Below are positions 53,365-64,000 of a stretch of 64,000 nucleotides of DNA, one piece after another. Location: positions 62,001 through 126,000 of the forward strand of contig JACPVF010000017.1 of the NCBI GenBank assembly GCA_016191845.1, read 5' to 3'. A program made the translations under genes and the position numbers. This stretch comes from Chloroflexota bacterium. Lineage in GTDB: Bacteria > Chloroflexota > Anaerolineae > Anaerolineales > Villigracilaceae. Below the pieces are notes generated by a model. The model was not told where the DNA came from. It saw nothing but the letters and a program-made list of their open reading frames with translations, and did no database searches. The number at the start of each line of letters is the position of its first letter. Position 1 is the stretch's first letter.

Positions 53365-55050
53365 ATGAAGAAAACTGGTGCAGAAATTATGTGGGAGTGT
53401 CTGGTGCGCGAAGGCGTGGAGGTGGTCTTTGGCTATCCTGGCGGGGCGAACATGCCGATCTACGATGCCATGCTCAATTACCCGATCCACCACGTGCTGG
53501 TGAGGCACGAGCAGGGCGGGGCGCACATGGCCGACGGATACGCGCGCGCCTCGGGCAAGGTTGGCGTGGCGATGGGCACCTCAGGTCCTGGCGCGACCAA
53601 CCTGGTGACGGGCATTGCCACAGCCATGATGGATTCGTCGCCTGTGGTGTTCATCACGGGACAGGTGGCCGCGCATTTGATCGGCGGCGACGCCTTTCAA
53701 GAGATCGACGTGACGGGCATCACCCTGCCCATCACCAAGCACAACTATCTGGTGACTCGCGCCGACGAGATCGCCGAAGTGGTGCGCGAGGCGTTTTACA
53801 TTGCCCGCAGTGGACGCCCTGGCCCCGTGCTGATCGACATCTGCAAGAACGCGCAGATCGAACAGACCGAGTTCATCTACCCCGAGGAAGTGAAACTGTT
53901 GGGCTATCAGCCGCCCGCGCGTGCGCCGCAGCATGACCTCGAAAAGGCTGTCCGTTTGATCGAGAAGGCCAAACGTCCCGTCATTTTGTGCGGACACGGC
54001 GTGATCGTCTCGGGCGCGGAAGAGGCACTGCTGCATTTCGCCACCAAGACGCAGACTCCCGTGGCCTCCACGCTGCTGGGACTGGGCGCCTTCCCCGCCT
54101 CGCATCCGCTGGCGTTGGGCATGATGGGCATGCACGGCGAGGCCCACACCAACCTGGCCATCCAGAACTCGGATTTGATCCTGGCCTTCGGCATGCGCTT
54201 CGACGACCGCGTGACGGGCAACCTGAAGACCTATGCGCCCAAGGCCAAGAAGATCCACGTGGAGATCGATCCGTCTGAGGTGCACAAGAACGTACACGTC
54301 GACCTGCCGCTGGTCGGTGACTTGAAGAATGTCGTCAGCGATCTGGTTCCGATGGTCGATGAGTATGACCACGACGAGTGGTTGAACGAGATCAATGGCT
54401 GGAAATCCGAAGCCGACGAGCGCTCGATCATGAATTGGCCCGAAGATGGCAAGCTGTATGTGGCGCATTTGGTCCACGATTTGTGGAAGGCCACGGGCGG
54501 CGGCGCGATCATCACCACCGACGTGGGTCAGCATCAGATGTGGACCGCGCAGTATTACGCGCTCGAAAAGCCCAATCGCTGGATCACCTCGGGCGGCTCG
54601 GGCACGATGGGCTTCGGCTTGCCCTCTGCCATCGGCGCCTGGTTTGCGAACAAGGACCAGGAGATTTGGGCCATCGCAGGTGATGGCGGCTTCCAGATGA
54701 CCGCCGCCGAGTTGACCACCGCCGTGCAGGAAGGCGCCAACGTCAAGGTCGCCATCATGAACAACAATTTCCTGGGCATGGTGCGTCAGTGGCAGGAGTT
54801 CTTCTTCGAGAAGCGTTACTCCGCCGTGAACATGGTCTCGCCCGATTTCGTCAAGTTGGCCGACGCGCACGGAGTCCCTGCCCGCCGCATCACCACCCGC
54901 GAGGAAGTGGATGAGGCCATCCAGTGGGCGCGTCAGACGCCTGGCCCCGTGGTGCTCGAGTTCCGCGTGGAGAAGGAAGATGCCGTGTACCCGATGGTCC
55001 CCGCAGGTGCGTCGCTCGACCAGATGATGCGCCGCCCCGTACGTCAGTAA
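53365..55050 (+). CDS. ilvB: Acetolactate synthase, large subunit
   Basis: 561 residues, thiamine-diphosphate enzyme. The catalytic Glu in VLVRHEQGGAHMADGYARAS and the TPP/Mg site (GDGGFQM...NNNFLGMVRQWQE) are clear. Makes acetolactate or acetohydroxybutyrate, the first common step for Val, Leu and Ile. AAAGGAG precedes the ATG. The small subunit gene follows 12 bases later. Confidence 0.96.
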   Translation: MKKTGAEIMWECLVREGVEVVFGYPGGANMPIYDAMLNYPIHHVLVRHEQGGAHMADGYARASGKVGVAMGTSGPGATNLVTGIATAMMDSSPVVFITGQVAAHLIGGDAFQEIDVTGITLPITKHNYLVTRADEIAEVVREAFYIARSGRPGPVLIDICKNAQIEQTEFIYPEEVKLLGYQPPARAPQHDLEKAVRLIEKAKRPVILCGHGVIVSGAEEALLHFATKTQTPVASTLLGLGAFPASHPLALGMMGMHGEAHTNLAIQNSDLILAFGMRFDDRVTGNLKTYAPKAKKIHVEIDPSEVHKNVHVDLPLVGDLKNVVSDLVPMVDEYDHDEWLNEINGWKSEADERSIMNWPEDGKLYVAHLVHDLWKATGGGAIITTDVGQHQMWTAQYYALEKPNRWITSGGSGTMGFGLPSAIGAWFANKDQEIWAIAGDGGFQMTAAELTTAVQEGANVKVAIMNNNFLGMVRQWQEFFFEKRYSAVNMVSPDFVKLADAHGVPARRITTREEVDEAIQWARQTPGPVVLEFRVEKEDAVYPMVPAGASLDQMMRRPVRQ

Positions 55051-55062
55051 AGGAGAAAGAGA

Positions 55063-55623
55063 ATGCAATACACATTCATTGCTTTAGTCGAGAACAAACC
55101 TGGCGTGCTGAACCGCGTGGCTTCGCTTTTCCGCCGCCGCAACTTCAACATCGAGTCGCTGGCGGTCGGGCGCACCGAAAAGCCCGAGGTCTCACGCATG
55201 ACCATGGTCGTGGATTGTCCCAACGGCGACATGGACGCGCACAAGATCGAGGCCAATCTGTACAAGCTGGTCAACGTGATCGACGTGCAGGATGTCTCCC
55301 GCCAGCCGTCGGTGACGCGTGACCTGGCCTTGATCAAGGTCAAGGCTGCGCCCGAGAGGCGCGCCGAGGTCAACAGCCTGGCGTCCATCTTCCGCGCCCG
55401 CATCGTCGACGTGGCGACTGATTCCGTTATCGTGGAAGTGACAGGCACCGAGGAGAAGATCGAAGGCATGGTCGAGTTGCTGCGTCCGCTGGGCATCATG
55501 GAAATGGTCCGCACGGGCCAGATCGCGATGACGCGTGGCGCGAATGCGGGCATTCGCCGCATGCCTGGCATGGAAGACAATGGCTACGAGTATGACCTCG
55601 AGGCCGCGGAGATGCTGCCGTAA
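55063..55623 (+). CDS. ilvN: Acetolactate synthase, regulatory small subunit
   Basis: 186 residues: N-terminal ACT domain (FIALVENKPGVLNRVASLFR, RRNFNIESLAVG) and a C-terminal ALS_ss domain (ALIKVKAAPERRAEVNSLA). It mediates valine feedback and stimulates IlvB. AAGGAGAAAG precedes the ATG. Confidence 0.96.
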   Translation: MQYTFIALVENKPGVLNRVASLFRRRNFNIESLAVGRTEKPEVSRMTMVVDCPNGDMDAHKIEANLYKLVNVIDVQDVSRQPSVTRDLALIKVKAAPERRAEVNSLASIFRARIVDVATDSVIVEVTGTEEKIEGMVELLRPLGIMEMVRTGQIAMTRGANAGIRRMPGMEDNGYEYDLEAAEMLP

Positions 55624-55631
55624 TTGGCCAC

Positions 55632-55734
55632 GTCATTGCGAGGGCGGTGTTCGTCCGCCCGAAGCAATCTCGCGGTATTAACAAAAATTTACTTTTGCGA
55701 GGAGATTGCTTCGGGCTACCGCCCTCGCAATGAC
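55632..55734. repeat. CATTGCGAGG-family inverted repeat between ilvN and ilvC
   Basis: Begins GTCATTGCGAGGGCGG and ends CCGCCCTCGCAATGAC, with an inner AAGCAATCTC / GAGATTGCTT pair. Confidence 0.85.
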
Positions 55735-55752
55735 ATAAAAGGAGAACTTATC

Positions 55753-56805
55753 ATGGCAAGAATCAATTTCGGTGGTGTGGAAGAAGAAGTCGTTACGCGC
55801 GGGGAATTCCCGTTGGAGAAGGCGCGCGAGGTCTTGAAGGATGAGGTCGTGGCCGTGTTGGGCTACGGTGTGCAGGGTCCCGCTCAGGCGATGAACATGC
55901 GTGATAACGGGATCGAGGTCATCGTCGGGCAGCGGCAGGGGACCAAGAACTGGGACCGCGCCGTTGCCGATGGATGGGTGCCAGGCGAGACGCTTTTCTC
56001 GGTCGAAGAAGCTGCCGAGCGCGGCACGGTCATCCAGTACCTGCTCTCGGACGCGGGTCAGCGCTCGCAGTGGCCGAAGATCGTCGAGTGCCTGAACGAA
56101 GGTGACATGCTGTACTTCTCGCATGGCTTTGCGGTTACCTTCAAGGACGACACGGGCGTGGTCCCGCCGCCGCACGTGGACGTGGCCCTGGTCGCGCCGA
56201 AGGGTTCGGGCACCAGCGTGCGCCGCAACTTTGTGGCGGGCAGTGGCATCAATGCCAGCTACGCCGTCCATCAAGATGCCACGGGCAAAGCCAATGAACG
56301 CGCCATCGCGCTCGGTATCGCCATCGGCGCAGGCTATCTGTTCCCAACCACCTTCGAGAAGGAAGTTTACAGCGACCTGACAGGTGAGCGCGGCGTATTG
56401 ATGGGCGCGCTGGCGGGCGTGATGGAAGCTCAATATAACGAGCTGCGCAGCCACGGTCACAGCCCCAGCGAAGCCTTCAACGAAACCGTGGAGGAATTGA
56501 CCCAGTCGCTGATCCGCCTGGTGGGTGAGAATGGCATGGACTGGATGTACGCCAACTGCTCGACCACCGCTCAGCGCGGCGCGCTCGATTGGAAGGACAA
56601 ATTCCGCGATGCGGTTGCTCCTGTTTTCTCTGACCTCTATCACAGCGTCGAAACGGGTAACGAGGCACGCATCACGCTCGAAGCCAACAGCCGTGACGAT
56701 TATCGCGAGCGGCTTGAGAAGGAACTCGCCGTCATTCGCAATTCGGAAATGTGGCAGGCTGGCGCAGCGGTCCGTTCGTTGAGGCCTGAGAACTGGAAGC
56801 AGTAA
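55753..56805 (+). CDS. ilvC: Ketol-acid reductoisomerase (variant type)
   Basis: 350 residues. Converts acetolactate to dihydroxy-isovalerate. The nucleotide loop reads LGYGVQGPAQAMNMRDNG in place of the commoner GYGSQGHAxALNLRDSG, and the protein is a little longer than the ~330-residue class I form. The Mg/substrate residues in the knotted helical domain (EKEVYSDLTGERGVLMGAL and EAQYNELRSHG) are retained. The start giving MARINFGGVEE follows GGAGAAC; earlier in-frame codons lie in the repeat. Confidence 0.93.
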   Translation: MARINFGGVEEEVVTRGEFPLEKAREVLKDEVVAVLGYGVQGPAQAMNMRDNGIEVIVGQRQGTKNWDRAVADGWVPGETLFSVEEAAERGTVIQYLLSDAGQRSQWPKIVECLNEGDMLYFSHGFAVTFKDDTGVVPPPHVDVALVAPKGSGTSVRRNFVAGSGINASYAVHQDATGKANERAIALGIAIGAGYLFPTTFEKEVYSDLTGERGVLMGALAGVMEAQYNELRSHGHSPSEAFNETVEELTQSLIRLVGENGMDWMYANCSTTAQRGALDWKDKFRDAVAPVFSDLYHSVETGNEARITLEANSRDDYRERLEKELAVIRNSEMWQAGAAVRSLRPENWKQ

Positions 56806-56813
56806 GAGTAATT

Positions 56814-56858
56814 GGTGATTTGTAATTGGTAATTACCATTTACCAATTACAAATCGCC
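56814..56858. repeat. GATTTGTAATTGGTAA-family hairpin between ilvC and leuA
   Basis: Nineteen-base arms (GGTGATTTGTAATTGGTAA and complement, one wobble pair), AT-rich and unlike the flanking DNA. A different repeat family from those in neighbouring spacers. Confidence 0.7.
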
Positions 56859-56871
56859 AGTAGGAGTTCGT

Positions 56872-58506
<1,635 letters not shown>

Positions 58507-58514
58507 TATTTGCC

Positions 58515-58553
58515 GTCATTGCGAGGGCGGTGCTTTTCCGCCCTCGCAATGAC
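58515..58553. repeat. Short CATTGCGAGG-family hairpin after leuA
   Basis: A reduced copy, 39 bases: GTCATTGCGAGGGCGG, loop TGCTTTT, CCGCCCTCGCAATGAC. It lacks the inner AAGCAATCTC pair, so it looks like a deletion form of the larger repeats. Confidence 0.85.
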
Positions 58554-58576
58554 ATAAATGAAAAGGAGAGACCACC

Positions 58577-58735
58577 ATGACCACTCAGAATGAAGAACGC
58601 GACGTTTTCGCCACCCATTGCTTTGACCCGTTCCCCGAGCCGCAGACCATCCCCGCTGGCTGGGACACGAGCGTATTCTCCGCGACCTCTCAGTCTACTT
58701 CCGCTATGGAAGAGGATGACTCAGCCCAGGGCTAA
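58577..58735 (+). CDS. Small acidic protein of unknown function between leuA and leuC
   Basis: 52 residues with a strong Shine-Dalgarno (AAAGGAGAG) seven bases before ATG. It contains HCFDPFPEPQTIPAGWD in the middle and an acidic tail (EEDDSAQG). One Cys and one His could bind metal, but there is no known motif. I do not recognise a family. Its place inside the leucine operon, flanked by two intergenic repeats, suggests a real gene and perhaps a function tied to isopropylmalate enzymes. Confidence 0.6.
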   Translation: MTTQNEERDVFATHCFDPFPEPQTIPAGWDTSVFSATSQSTSAMEEDDSAQG

Positions 58736-58739
58736 ATGC

Positions 58740-58829
58740 CATTGCGAGGAGCGATAGCGACGAAGCAATCTCATGTTTGATATTTACTTGAGATTGCTTC
58801 GGGTGGACGAGCACCGCCCTCGCAATGAC
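58740..58829. repeat. CATTGCGAGG-family inverted repeat before leuC
   Basis: Begins CATTGCGAGGAGCG and ends CGCCCTCGCAATGAC, inner pair GAAGCAATCTCA / TGAGATTGCTTC. Confidence 0.85.
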
Positions 58830-58842
58830 GAAGACATTGATT

Positions 58843-60243
58843 ATGCCAAAGACACTCTTCCAAAAAATCTGGGACTCGCACGTTGTTGCGGAACAACCCG
58901 ATTCCCCAGCCGTCCTGTACATTGACCTGCACCTCGTGCACGAGGTCACCTCGCCGCAGGCCTTCACGGGTCTGCGTCAGCGCGGATTGAAAGTCCGCCG
59001 CCCCGACAAGACTCTCGCCACTATGGATCACTCCATCCCGACCACGCCCATCGATGTCCCGATCGCGGATGCAATGGCTGCGGCCCAGATCAAGCAGATG
59101 GAGACCAACGCCGCTGAGTTCGGCATCACGCTGCACGGCATGACCAGCCCGCACCGCGGCATTGTCCACGTCATCGGCCCCGAGCTGGGACGCACCCAGC
59201 CTGGCATGACCATTGTCTGCGGCGATAGTCACACCGCCACGCACGGCGCCTTCGGCGCGCTGGCCTTCGGCATCGGCACCTCCGAGGTCGAGCATGTGCT
59301 CGCCACCCAATGCCTGTTGCAGAAGAAACCCAAAACCTACGAGGTCCGCGTGGATGGCAAGCTCGGCGTGGGTGTCTCTGCCAAGGACATCATCCTGGCA
59401 CTGATCGCGAAGATCGGCATCGGTGGGGGGACGGGGCACGTCTTCGAGTATACGGGCGAAGCCATCCGCGGGCTGACGATGGAACAGCGCATGACCATCT
59501 GCAACATGTCCATCGAGGGCGGCGCCCGCGCGGGCATGGTCGCTCCCGATGACAATACCTTTGAGTATCTTGCGGGTCGCGAGTTCGCACCCCAGGGCGA
59601 AGAATGGGACGAGGCCGTCGCCAGATGGCGCGCCCTGCCCAGCGACGAAGGCGCGACCTATGACAAGTCCATCACGCTCAATGCTGCCGACCTGGAGCCG
59701 ATGATCACCTACGGCACTAACCCTGGCATGGGCATGCGCATCACGGACCGTGTCCCCACCGCGGATTCATTCTCCGATGCCTCGCAGCGTTCTGCTTTTG
59801 AGAAGGCCATGACCTACATGGGCCTCCAGCCTGGACAGTCCCTGCTCGGCCAGAAGGTGGATGTAGTCTTCATCGGCTCCTGCACCAACTCGCGCATCTC
59901 TGACCTGCGTTTGGCGGCGGCCATGCTCAAGGGCCGCAAGGTCTCTGAGAGTACGCGCGTGATGGTCGTGCCTGGTTCGCAGGATGTCAAGAAACAGGCC
60001 GAGCAGGAAGGCCTCGACAAGGTCTTCAAGGAAGCAGGCGCGGAATGGCGCGAAGCGGGCTGCAGTATGTGTATCGCGATGAACGGCGATCAACTCCAGC
60101 TTGGACAGTACGCCGTCTCCACCAGCAACCGCAACTTCGAAGGCCGTCAGGGCAAGGGCGGACGTACGTTCCTGTCCAGCCCGATCACCGCGGCTGCGAC
60201 TGCCATTGCAGGCCAGGTCACCGACCCGCGGACGATGTTCTAG
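58843..60243 (+). CDS. leuC: 3-Isopropylmalate dehydratase, large subunit
   Basis: 466 residues, aconitase family. [4Fe-4S] Cys are in [11 protein letters not shown] and [32 protein letters not shown] is the substrate-binding region. Isomerises 2- to 3-isopropylmalate with LeuD, and also serves the citramalate route. The start giving [13 protein letters not shown] is used; an ATG six codons earlier is inside the repeat end. Confidence 0.95.
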   Translation: MPKTLFQKIWDSHVVAEQPDSPAVLYIDLHLVHEVTSPQAFTGLRQRGLKVRRPDKTLATMDHSIPTTPIDVPIADAMAAAQIKQMETNAAEFGITLHGMTSPHRGIVHVIGPELGRTQPGMTIVCGDSHTATHGAFGALAFGIGTSEVEHVLATQCLLQKKPKTYEVRVDGKLGVGVSAKDIILALIAKIGIGGGTGHVFEYTGEAIRGLTMEQRMTICNMSIEGGARAGMVAPDDNTFEYLAGREFAPQGEEWDEAVARWRALPSDEGATYDKSITLNAADLEPMITYGTNPGMGMRITDRVPTADSFSDASQRSAFEKAMTYMGLQPGQSLLGQKVDVVFIGSCTNSRISDLRLAAAMLKGRKVSESTRVMVVPGSQDVKKQAEQEGLDKVFKEAGAEWREAGCSMCIAMNGDQLQLGQYAVSTSNRNFEGRQGKGGRTFLSSPITAAATAIAGQVTDPRTMF

Positions 60244-60245
60244 AT

Positions 60246-60327
60246 GTCATTGCGAGGAGGGTGTTCTTCCCGACGAAGCAATCTCCAGTAAACAGGAGAT
60301 TGCTTCGGGCTTCGCCCTCGCAATGAC
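60246..60327. repeat. CATTGCGAGG-family inverted repeat between leuC and leuD
   Basis: Begins GTCATTGCGAGGAGGG and ends CGCCCTCGCAATGAC, inner pair AAGCAATCTCC / GGAGATTGCTT. Confidence 0.85.
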
Positions 60328-60347
60328 ATAAATTGATTGGAAATCAC

Positions 60348-60929
60348 ATGGCCCAATTCACAACACTCACTTCCCGCGTCATGCCGCTGCCTGTCAACGA
60401 CATCGACACGGACCAGATCATCCCTGCGCAGTTCCTCAAGGTCACAGACAAGAACGGCCTGGCCGACGCGCTGTTCTTCAACTGGCGCTACAACGATGAC
60501 AAATCGCCCAAGGCTGACTTCATCTTGAACCAACCCAGTTCCCAGGGCGCGCAGATCCTGCTGGCGGGCGACAACTTCGGGTGTGGCTCCAGCCGCGAAC
60601 ACGCTCCGTGGGCGCTGACCAGCTACGGGTTCCGAGCGGTTATTTCCACCTCGTTCGCCGACATCTTCCGCAATAACTCGCTCAAGAACGGTCTCATCCC
60701 GATCATCGTCGATGAGGCCACGCACAAGATGCTCTTCGACCTGGTCGAGGAAGTGCCCGCCGCCGAGTTCAACGTGGACCTCGCTTCGCAGACCTTGTCC
60801 TTCCCGAACGGATCGGTCACGTTCCCCATTGACCCGTTCAACAAGACCTGCCTGCTCAACGGCGTGGACGAGTTGGGCTACATCCTCGGTTTTGAAAAGC
60901 AGATCGCGGAGTTCGAGGCAACTCATTAA
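60348..60929 (+). CDS. leuD: 3-Isopropylmalate dehydratase, small subunit
   Basis: 193 residues, swivel domain. [14 protein letters not shown] and [17 protein letters not shown] are diagnostic. Forms the active dehydratase with LeuC. The ATG giving MAQFTTLTS is used; an earlier ATG five codons upstream has no better ribosome site. Confidence 0.95.
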   Translation: MAQFTTLTSRVMPLPVNDIDTDQIIPAQFLKVTDKNGLADALFFNWRYNDDKSPKADFILNQPSSQGAQILLAGDNFGCGSSREHAPWALTSYGFRAVISTSFADIFRNNSLKNGLIPIIVDEATHKMLFDLVEEVPAAEFNVDLASQTLSFPNGSVTFPIDPFNKTCLLNGVDELGYILGFEKQIAEFEATH

Positions 60930-60932
60930 CAT

Positions 60933-61016
60933 GTCATTGCGAGGGTGCAGCCCGAAGCAATCTCAAGTAACCACGAAACATGAGATTGCTTCGTTGCTAT
61001 CGCTCCTCGCAATGAC
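60933..61016. repeat. CATTGCGAGG-family inverted repeat between leuD and cimA
   Basis: Begins GTCATTGCGAGGG and ends GCTCCTCGCAATGAC, inner pair AAGCAATCTCA / TGAGATTGCTT. Confidence 0.85.
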
Positions 61017-61028
61017 ATTAGGATAATT

Positions 61029-62585
61029 ATGCAAAAAATCCAAATCTACGACACCACTCTGCGCGACGGCACACAATCCGAAGGCTTCACGCTTTCGGGA
61101 AATGACAAGGTCCGTGTGGCGCAGCGCCTCGACGACCTGGGCGTGGCCTTCATCGAAGGTGGCTGGCCTGGCTCGAACCCGAAGGATGTCGAGTTCTTCG
61201 AACGTGCCCGCGACATGCAATGGAAGAACGCGCTGATCGCTGCGTTCGGTTCCACCTGCCGCGTCAAGGGCGGCCCCGAGGATGACGCCAACATCAAGGC
61301 CCTGCTCGATTCGCACACGCCCGTCTGCACCATCTTTGGCAAGACCTGGACCTTGCACGTCACCGACGTGCTGCTTACCACGCTGGAAGACAATCTGCGT
61401 ATCATCGAGGACTCGGTGGCCTATTTGCGTTCGCAGGGCCGCCGAGTTATTTATGATGCCGAACATTTCTTCGACGGTTACAAGGCCGACTCGGTTTACG
61501 CGCTCGAAACTTTGAAAGCCGCGATCCGCGGTGGCGCCGAGACGGTTGTCCTGTGCGACACCAACGGCGGGACCCTGCCCTGGGAAGTGGAACGCATCAT
61601 TCGGGACCTCAAGCCTGCTCTTAACCACCCGTTCGGGATCCACACCCACAACGACTCGGAATGCGCCGTGATCAACTCGCTGATCGCTGTCCGTGAGGGC
61701 GCGATTCAGGCGCAAGGCACGATCAACGGAGTGGGCGAGCGCTGCGGCAATGCCAATCTCATCTCGATCATGGCTGACCTGGAATTGAAGATGGGTTACT
61801 GCTGCCTGCCCGATGGCAACATCTCCAAGTTGACCGATCTTTCGCACTTCGTGGCCGAGGTGGCCAACATCACGCCTGACGAGCATCTACCGTTCGTTGG
61901 TAAATCGGCTTTCGCGCACAAGGGCGGAGTCCACGTGGCGGCTATGCGGCGCAGCGCGCAGTCGTATCAGCACATTGCGCCCGAGGTGGTTGGAAACAAG
62001 ATGCGCGTGGTCGTCTCGGATTTGTCGGGGCGCGGTAATCTGCTCAGCAAGGCCGAGGAACACGGTGTGGAGGTCGAAGGTGCGGAGGTCGTGCCTGTGC
62101 TCAACGAGATTAAGGAGCTCGAAGCGCGCGGCTTTTCCTTCGAGGCTGCCGAAGCGTCGGTGGCGATGATGCTCAAACGTCAGGAATATGGCTACAAGCC
62201 GCCCTTTGAGCTGGTGGACTTTTTTGTCAACGTTGAGCATCGACAGGGACGTGGCATCTTCGCCGAAGCGATGGTCAAGGTCCGCGTGCAGGGCGAGGTG
62301 TTGCATACCGCCGCCGAGGGCAATGGCCCCGTCAACGCGCTGGATCAGGCGCTGCGCAAAGCCCTGATCGGATATTATCCGCAGATCGCAAATTTTCATC
62401 TGTCTGATTACAAGGTCCGTATCCTCGATTCGGACCACGGCACTGAAGCCATCACCCGCGTGCTGATCGACACGCGCAACAGCAACAGCCGCTGGAGCAC
62501 TGTCGGCGCGAGCACCAATATCATCGAAGCCTCCTGGCGCGCCCTGGCGGATTCGGTGGAGTATGGGTTGATGATCGCACACTAA
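61029..62585 (+). CDS. cimA: (R)-Citramalate synthase
   Basis: 518 residues, LeuA-like family. Condenses pyruvate and acetyl-CoA to citramalate, giving isoleucine without threonine. The citramalate-type start (YDTTLRDGTQSEGFTLSGND) and FIEGGWPGSNPKD distinguish it from LeuA. The metal site HTHNDSECAVINSL and a C-terminal regulatory domain follow. With leuCD and leuB in the same operon the pathway to 2-ketobutyrate is complete. Confidence 0.94.
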   Translation: MQKIQIYDTTLRDGTQSEGFTLSGNDKVRVAQRLDDLGVAFIEGGWPGSNPKDVEFFERARDMQWKNALIAAFGSTCRVKGGPEDDANIKALLDSHTPVCTIFGKTWTLHVTDVLLTTLEDNLRIIEDSVAYLRSQGRRVIYDAEHFFDGYKADSVYALETLKAAIRGGAETVVLCDTNGGTLPWEVERIIRDLKPALNHPFGIHTHNDSECAVINSLIAVREGAIQAQGTINGVGERCGNANLISIMADLELKMGYCCLPDGNISKLTDLSHFVAEVANITPDEHLPFVGKSAFAHKGGVHVAAMRRSAQSYQHIAPEVVGNKMRVVVSDLSGRGNLLSKAEEHGVEVEGAEVVPVLNEIKELEARGFSFEAAEASVAMMLKRQEYGYKPPFELVDFFVNVEHRQGRGIFAEAMVKVRVQGEVLHTAAEGNGPVNALDQALRKALIGYYPQIANFHLSDYKVRILDSDHGTEAITRVLIDTRNSNSRWSTVGASTNIIEASWRALADSVEYGLMIAH

Positions 62586-62586
62586 C

Positions 62587-62706
62587 CTTCGCCCTGAGCA
62601 GAGGATCGAGCAGAGCGAGACCTGTAGTCGAAGGGCAAATCCCAAGATATATGCGCTTCGACTGCCGCTTCGGTTCGCTTCGCTCACTCAGCGTCCGCTC
62701 AGCGCG
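62587..62706. repeat. TTCGCCCTGAGC...GTCGAAGG-type inverted repeat between cimA and leuB
   Basis: Contains TTCGCCCTGAGCAGAGG, GTAGTCGAAGGGC and then CGCTTCGACTGCCGC with a Ser/Leu-like CTTCGCTCACTCAGCG tail. Related to the lysY-lysZ spacer element. Confidence 0.6.
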
Positions 62707-62720
62707 AAATAAGGAACATA

Positions 62721-63779
62721 ATGAATTTCAAACTCACCCTCCTGCCTGGCGACGGCATCGGCCCCGAGATCGTCGCGGAAGCTGTGCGCGTGCTGGACGT
62801 CGTCGCCAGCAAGCATGGACATTCTTTCACCTATACTGAACGCCTGATGGGCGGCTGCTCCATCGACAAATACGGTTCCTCGCTGACCGATGAAACTCTC
62901 GCTGATTGCAAGTCCGCGGATGCGGTGCTGCTGGGCGCGGTCGGCGGCCCGAAGTGGGACGACCCCGCCGCCAGGGATCGCCCCGAGCGTGGATTGCTCG
63001 CGTTGCGCAAGGGACTGGGCGTGTTCGCCAATTTGCGCCCCGTCAAGGTACATCCCGCGCTGATCGACTCGTCGCCGCTCAAGCCCGAGAAGCTCAAGGG
63101 CGTGGACATCATGGTCGTGCGTGAACTGACGGGCGGCCTGTACTTCGGCTGGCCCAAGGGACGCGACGTCAAGGACGGCCGCGAGCGCGCCGTGGACACG
63201 CTCGAGTATTACGACTACGAAATCAAGCGCGTGATGGAGCTGGCTTTCCAACTGGCAAAGGGCCGCAAAAAAAAGGTCACTTCGGTGGATAAGGCCAATG
63301 TGCTTGAGTCCTCGCGCCTGTGGCGTCAGATCGCTGTCCAGGTTGGGAAGGCGAATCCCGATATCGAGCTGGAACACACACTGGTGGACACCGCCTCCAT
63401 GCGGCTGATCACGGGTCCCGCGTGGATGGATGTGGTCGTGACCGAGAACATGTTCGGCGACATCCTGACCGACGAGGCCTCGGTGTTGGCGGGGTCGATG
63501 GGGATGCTGCCCTCGGCCAGTTTATCGGAGTCAGGCCCAGGCTTGTACGAACCGATCCACGGCTCGGCGCCTGACATCGCGGGCAAGGGCATCGCCAACC
63601 CGATCGGCACCATCCTGTCGACGGCCATGCTGCTGCGTTATTCGCTGAAGCTGGAAGCCGAAGCCGCGTCCATCGAAAACGCCGTGGACGCGACCATCAC
63701 CGCGGGTGCGCGCACCGCCGATATCGGCGGCAAACTGACCACCCGTCAGATGGCGGACGAGATCATCAAGAATCTGTAA
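62721..63779 (+). CDS. leuB: 3-Isopropylmalate dehydrogenase
   Basis: 352 residues. Oxidative decarboxylation of 3-isopropylmalate (and of 3-methylmalate in the citramalate route). [30 protein letters not shown] and the signature [20 protein letters not shown] are intact. NAD preference cannot be confirmed by eye. AAGGAAC precedes the ATG. Confidence 0.95.
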   Translation: MNFKLTLLPGDGIGPEIVAEAVRVLDVVASKHGHSFTYTERLMGGCSIDKYGSSLTDETLADCKSADAVLLGAVGGPKWDDPAARDRPERGLLALRKGLGVFANLRPVKVHPALIDSSPLKPEKLKGVDIMVVRELTGGLYFGWPKGRDVKDGRERAVDTLEYYDYEIKRVMELAFQLAKGRKKKVTSVDKANVLESSRLWRQIAVQVGKANPDIELEHTLVDTASMRLITGPAWMDVVVTENMFGDILTDEASVLAGSMGMLPSASLSESGPGLYEPIHGSAPDIAGKGIANPIGTILSTAMLLRYSLKLEAEAASIENAVDATITAGARTADIGGKLTTRQMADEIIKNL

Positions 63780-63783
63780 ACCC

Positions 63784-63842
63784 GTAGGGGCACGGCGGGG
63801 CGGTTTCAATCATGTTGTGCGATTGTTCCGCCGTGCCCCTAC
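63784..63842. repeat. GTAGGGGC-family hairpin between leuB and ilvE
   Basis: Perfect 15-base arms (GTAGGGGCACGGCGG and complement) with a 29-base loop. Longest-looped member of the family also seen at 46185, 50466 and 19778. Confidence 0.8.
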
Positions 63843-63862
63843 CATTAAAAGGAGAAATCATC

Positions 63863-64000
63863 ATGGGAATGGAATCCAAATTCATTTGGATGAACGGCGA
63901 ACTGGTGCCGTTCGAAAAAGCCACGCTGCACTTTCTGACGCCTGCGCTGCATTACGGTGCAGCGGTCTTCGAGGGCATCCGCGCCTACGATACGCCGAAG
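63863..64000 (+). CDS. ilvE: Branched-chain amino acid aminotransferase (partial, cut by window end)
   Basis: First 46 codons only. FIWMNGELVPFEKATLHF and the HYGAAVFEGIRAYDT motif are typical of class IV branched-chain aminotransferases, the last common step to Val, Leu and Ile. AAAGGAGAAATC precedes the ATG. It continues past the right edge. Confidence 0.93.
   Translation, partial: MGMESKFIWMNGELVPFEKATLHFLTPALHYGAAVFEGIRAYDTPK

Noticed and set aside
53581-55068. Minus-strand open frame opposite ilvB
   Set aside because: Antisense shadow of a clear acetolactate synthase; composition is biased and there is no start signal.

Overview
This 64 kb window is a high-GC bacterial chromosome segment that most resembles an Anaerolineae-type member of the Chloroflexota. 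This placement is an inference from gene content: LysW-dependent amino acid synthesis, citramalate synthase, an ECF sigma factor paired with a DUF5667-like protein, lipoproteins with Thr/Glu/Ala/Pro linkers, and dispersed CATTGCGAGG palindromes. No rRNA, tRNA, CRISPR array, transposase or phage gene was seen.

Layout. 1-8.9 kb: the end of an alpha/beta-hydrolase-like gene, a lone receiver protein, pyruvate phosphate dikinase with a lysine-rich N-terminal tail, an ECF sigma/membrane partner pair, a DUF2202 secreted protein, a membrane-anchored SUMF1-like protein and a PepD-type dipeptidase. 9-16.2 kb (minus strand): a LacI-type regulator under a perfect 32-bp palindrome, a sugar-binding lipoprotein, two ABC permeases, and an unassigned 506-residue protein. 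16.4-18.1 kb: an SDR oxidoreductase and mannose-6-phosphate isomerase. 18.2-24.0 kb: a complete hypA-B-F-C-D-E hydrogenase maturation operon behind a CRP/FNR-like site, with no hydrogenase in the window. 24-34.4 kb: a GH4 glycosidase and a self-contained PTS operon (PRD regulator, EIIB, EIIC, PfkB kinase, aldolase, EIIA-HPr fusion, EI, SCP2 protein, second aldolase). 34.4-43 kb: a GAF histidine kinase and double-receiver regulator, then glnA and a divergent, oversized glnE. 43-64 kb: one long run of amino acid biosynthesis: argG, argH, lysW, lysX, lysY, lysZ, lysJ, lysK, then ilvD, ilvB, ilvN, ilvC, leuA, a small unknown gene, leuC, leuD, cimA, leuB and ilvE (cut by the window end).

The most notable signals are in the last region. 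Both amino acid operons start with an unannotated leader: a sigma70-like promoter, a 34-residue peptide rich in the end-product amino acids (seven Arg before argG; seventeen Ile/Leu/Val before ilvD), a small GTGC-N8-GCACAC hairpin over the leader stop codon, and an intrinsic terminator. Each leader also has a sequence able to pair with the terminator arm. This is the design of ribosome-dependent attenuation. The Arg-rich leader in front of argG-argH-lysWXYZJK, and the absence of homocitrate-pathway genes, suggest the LysW module here serves arginine synthesis (perhaps lysine too).

Other points: GlnE carries two ACT-like domains between its two nucleotidyltransferase halves, which could let it sense an amino acid directly. 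Palindromic repeats of several families fill most gene junctions from 44 to 64 kb. Members of two of these families also lie in frame inside hypF, and a decayed one lies inside lysK.
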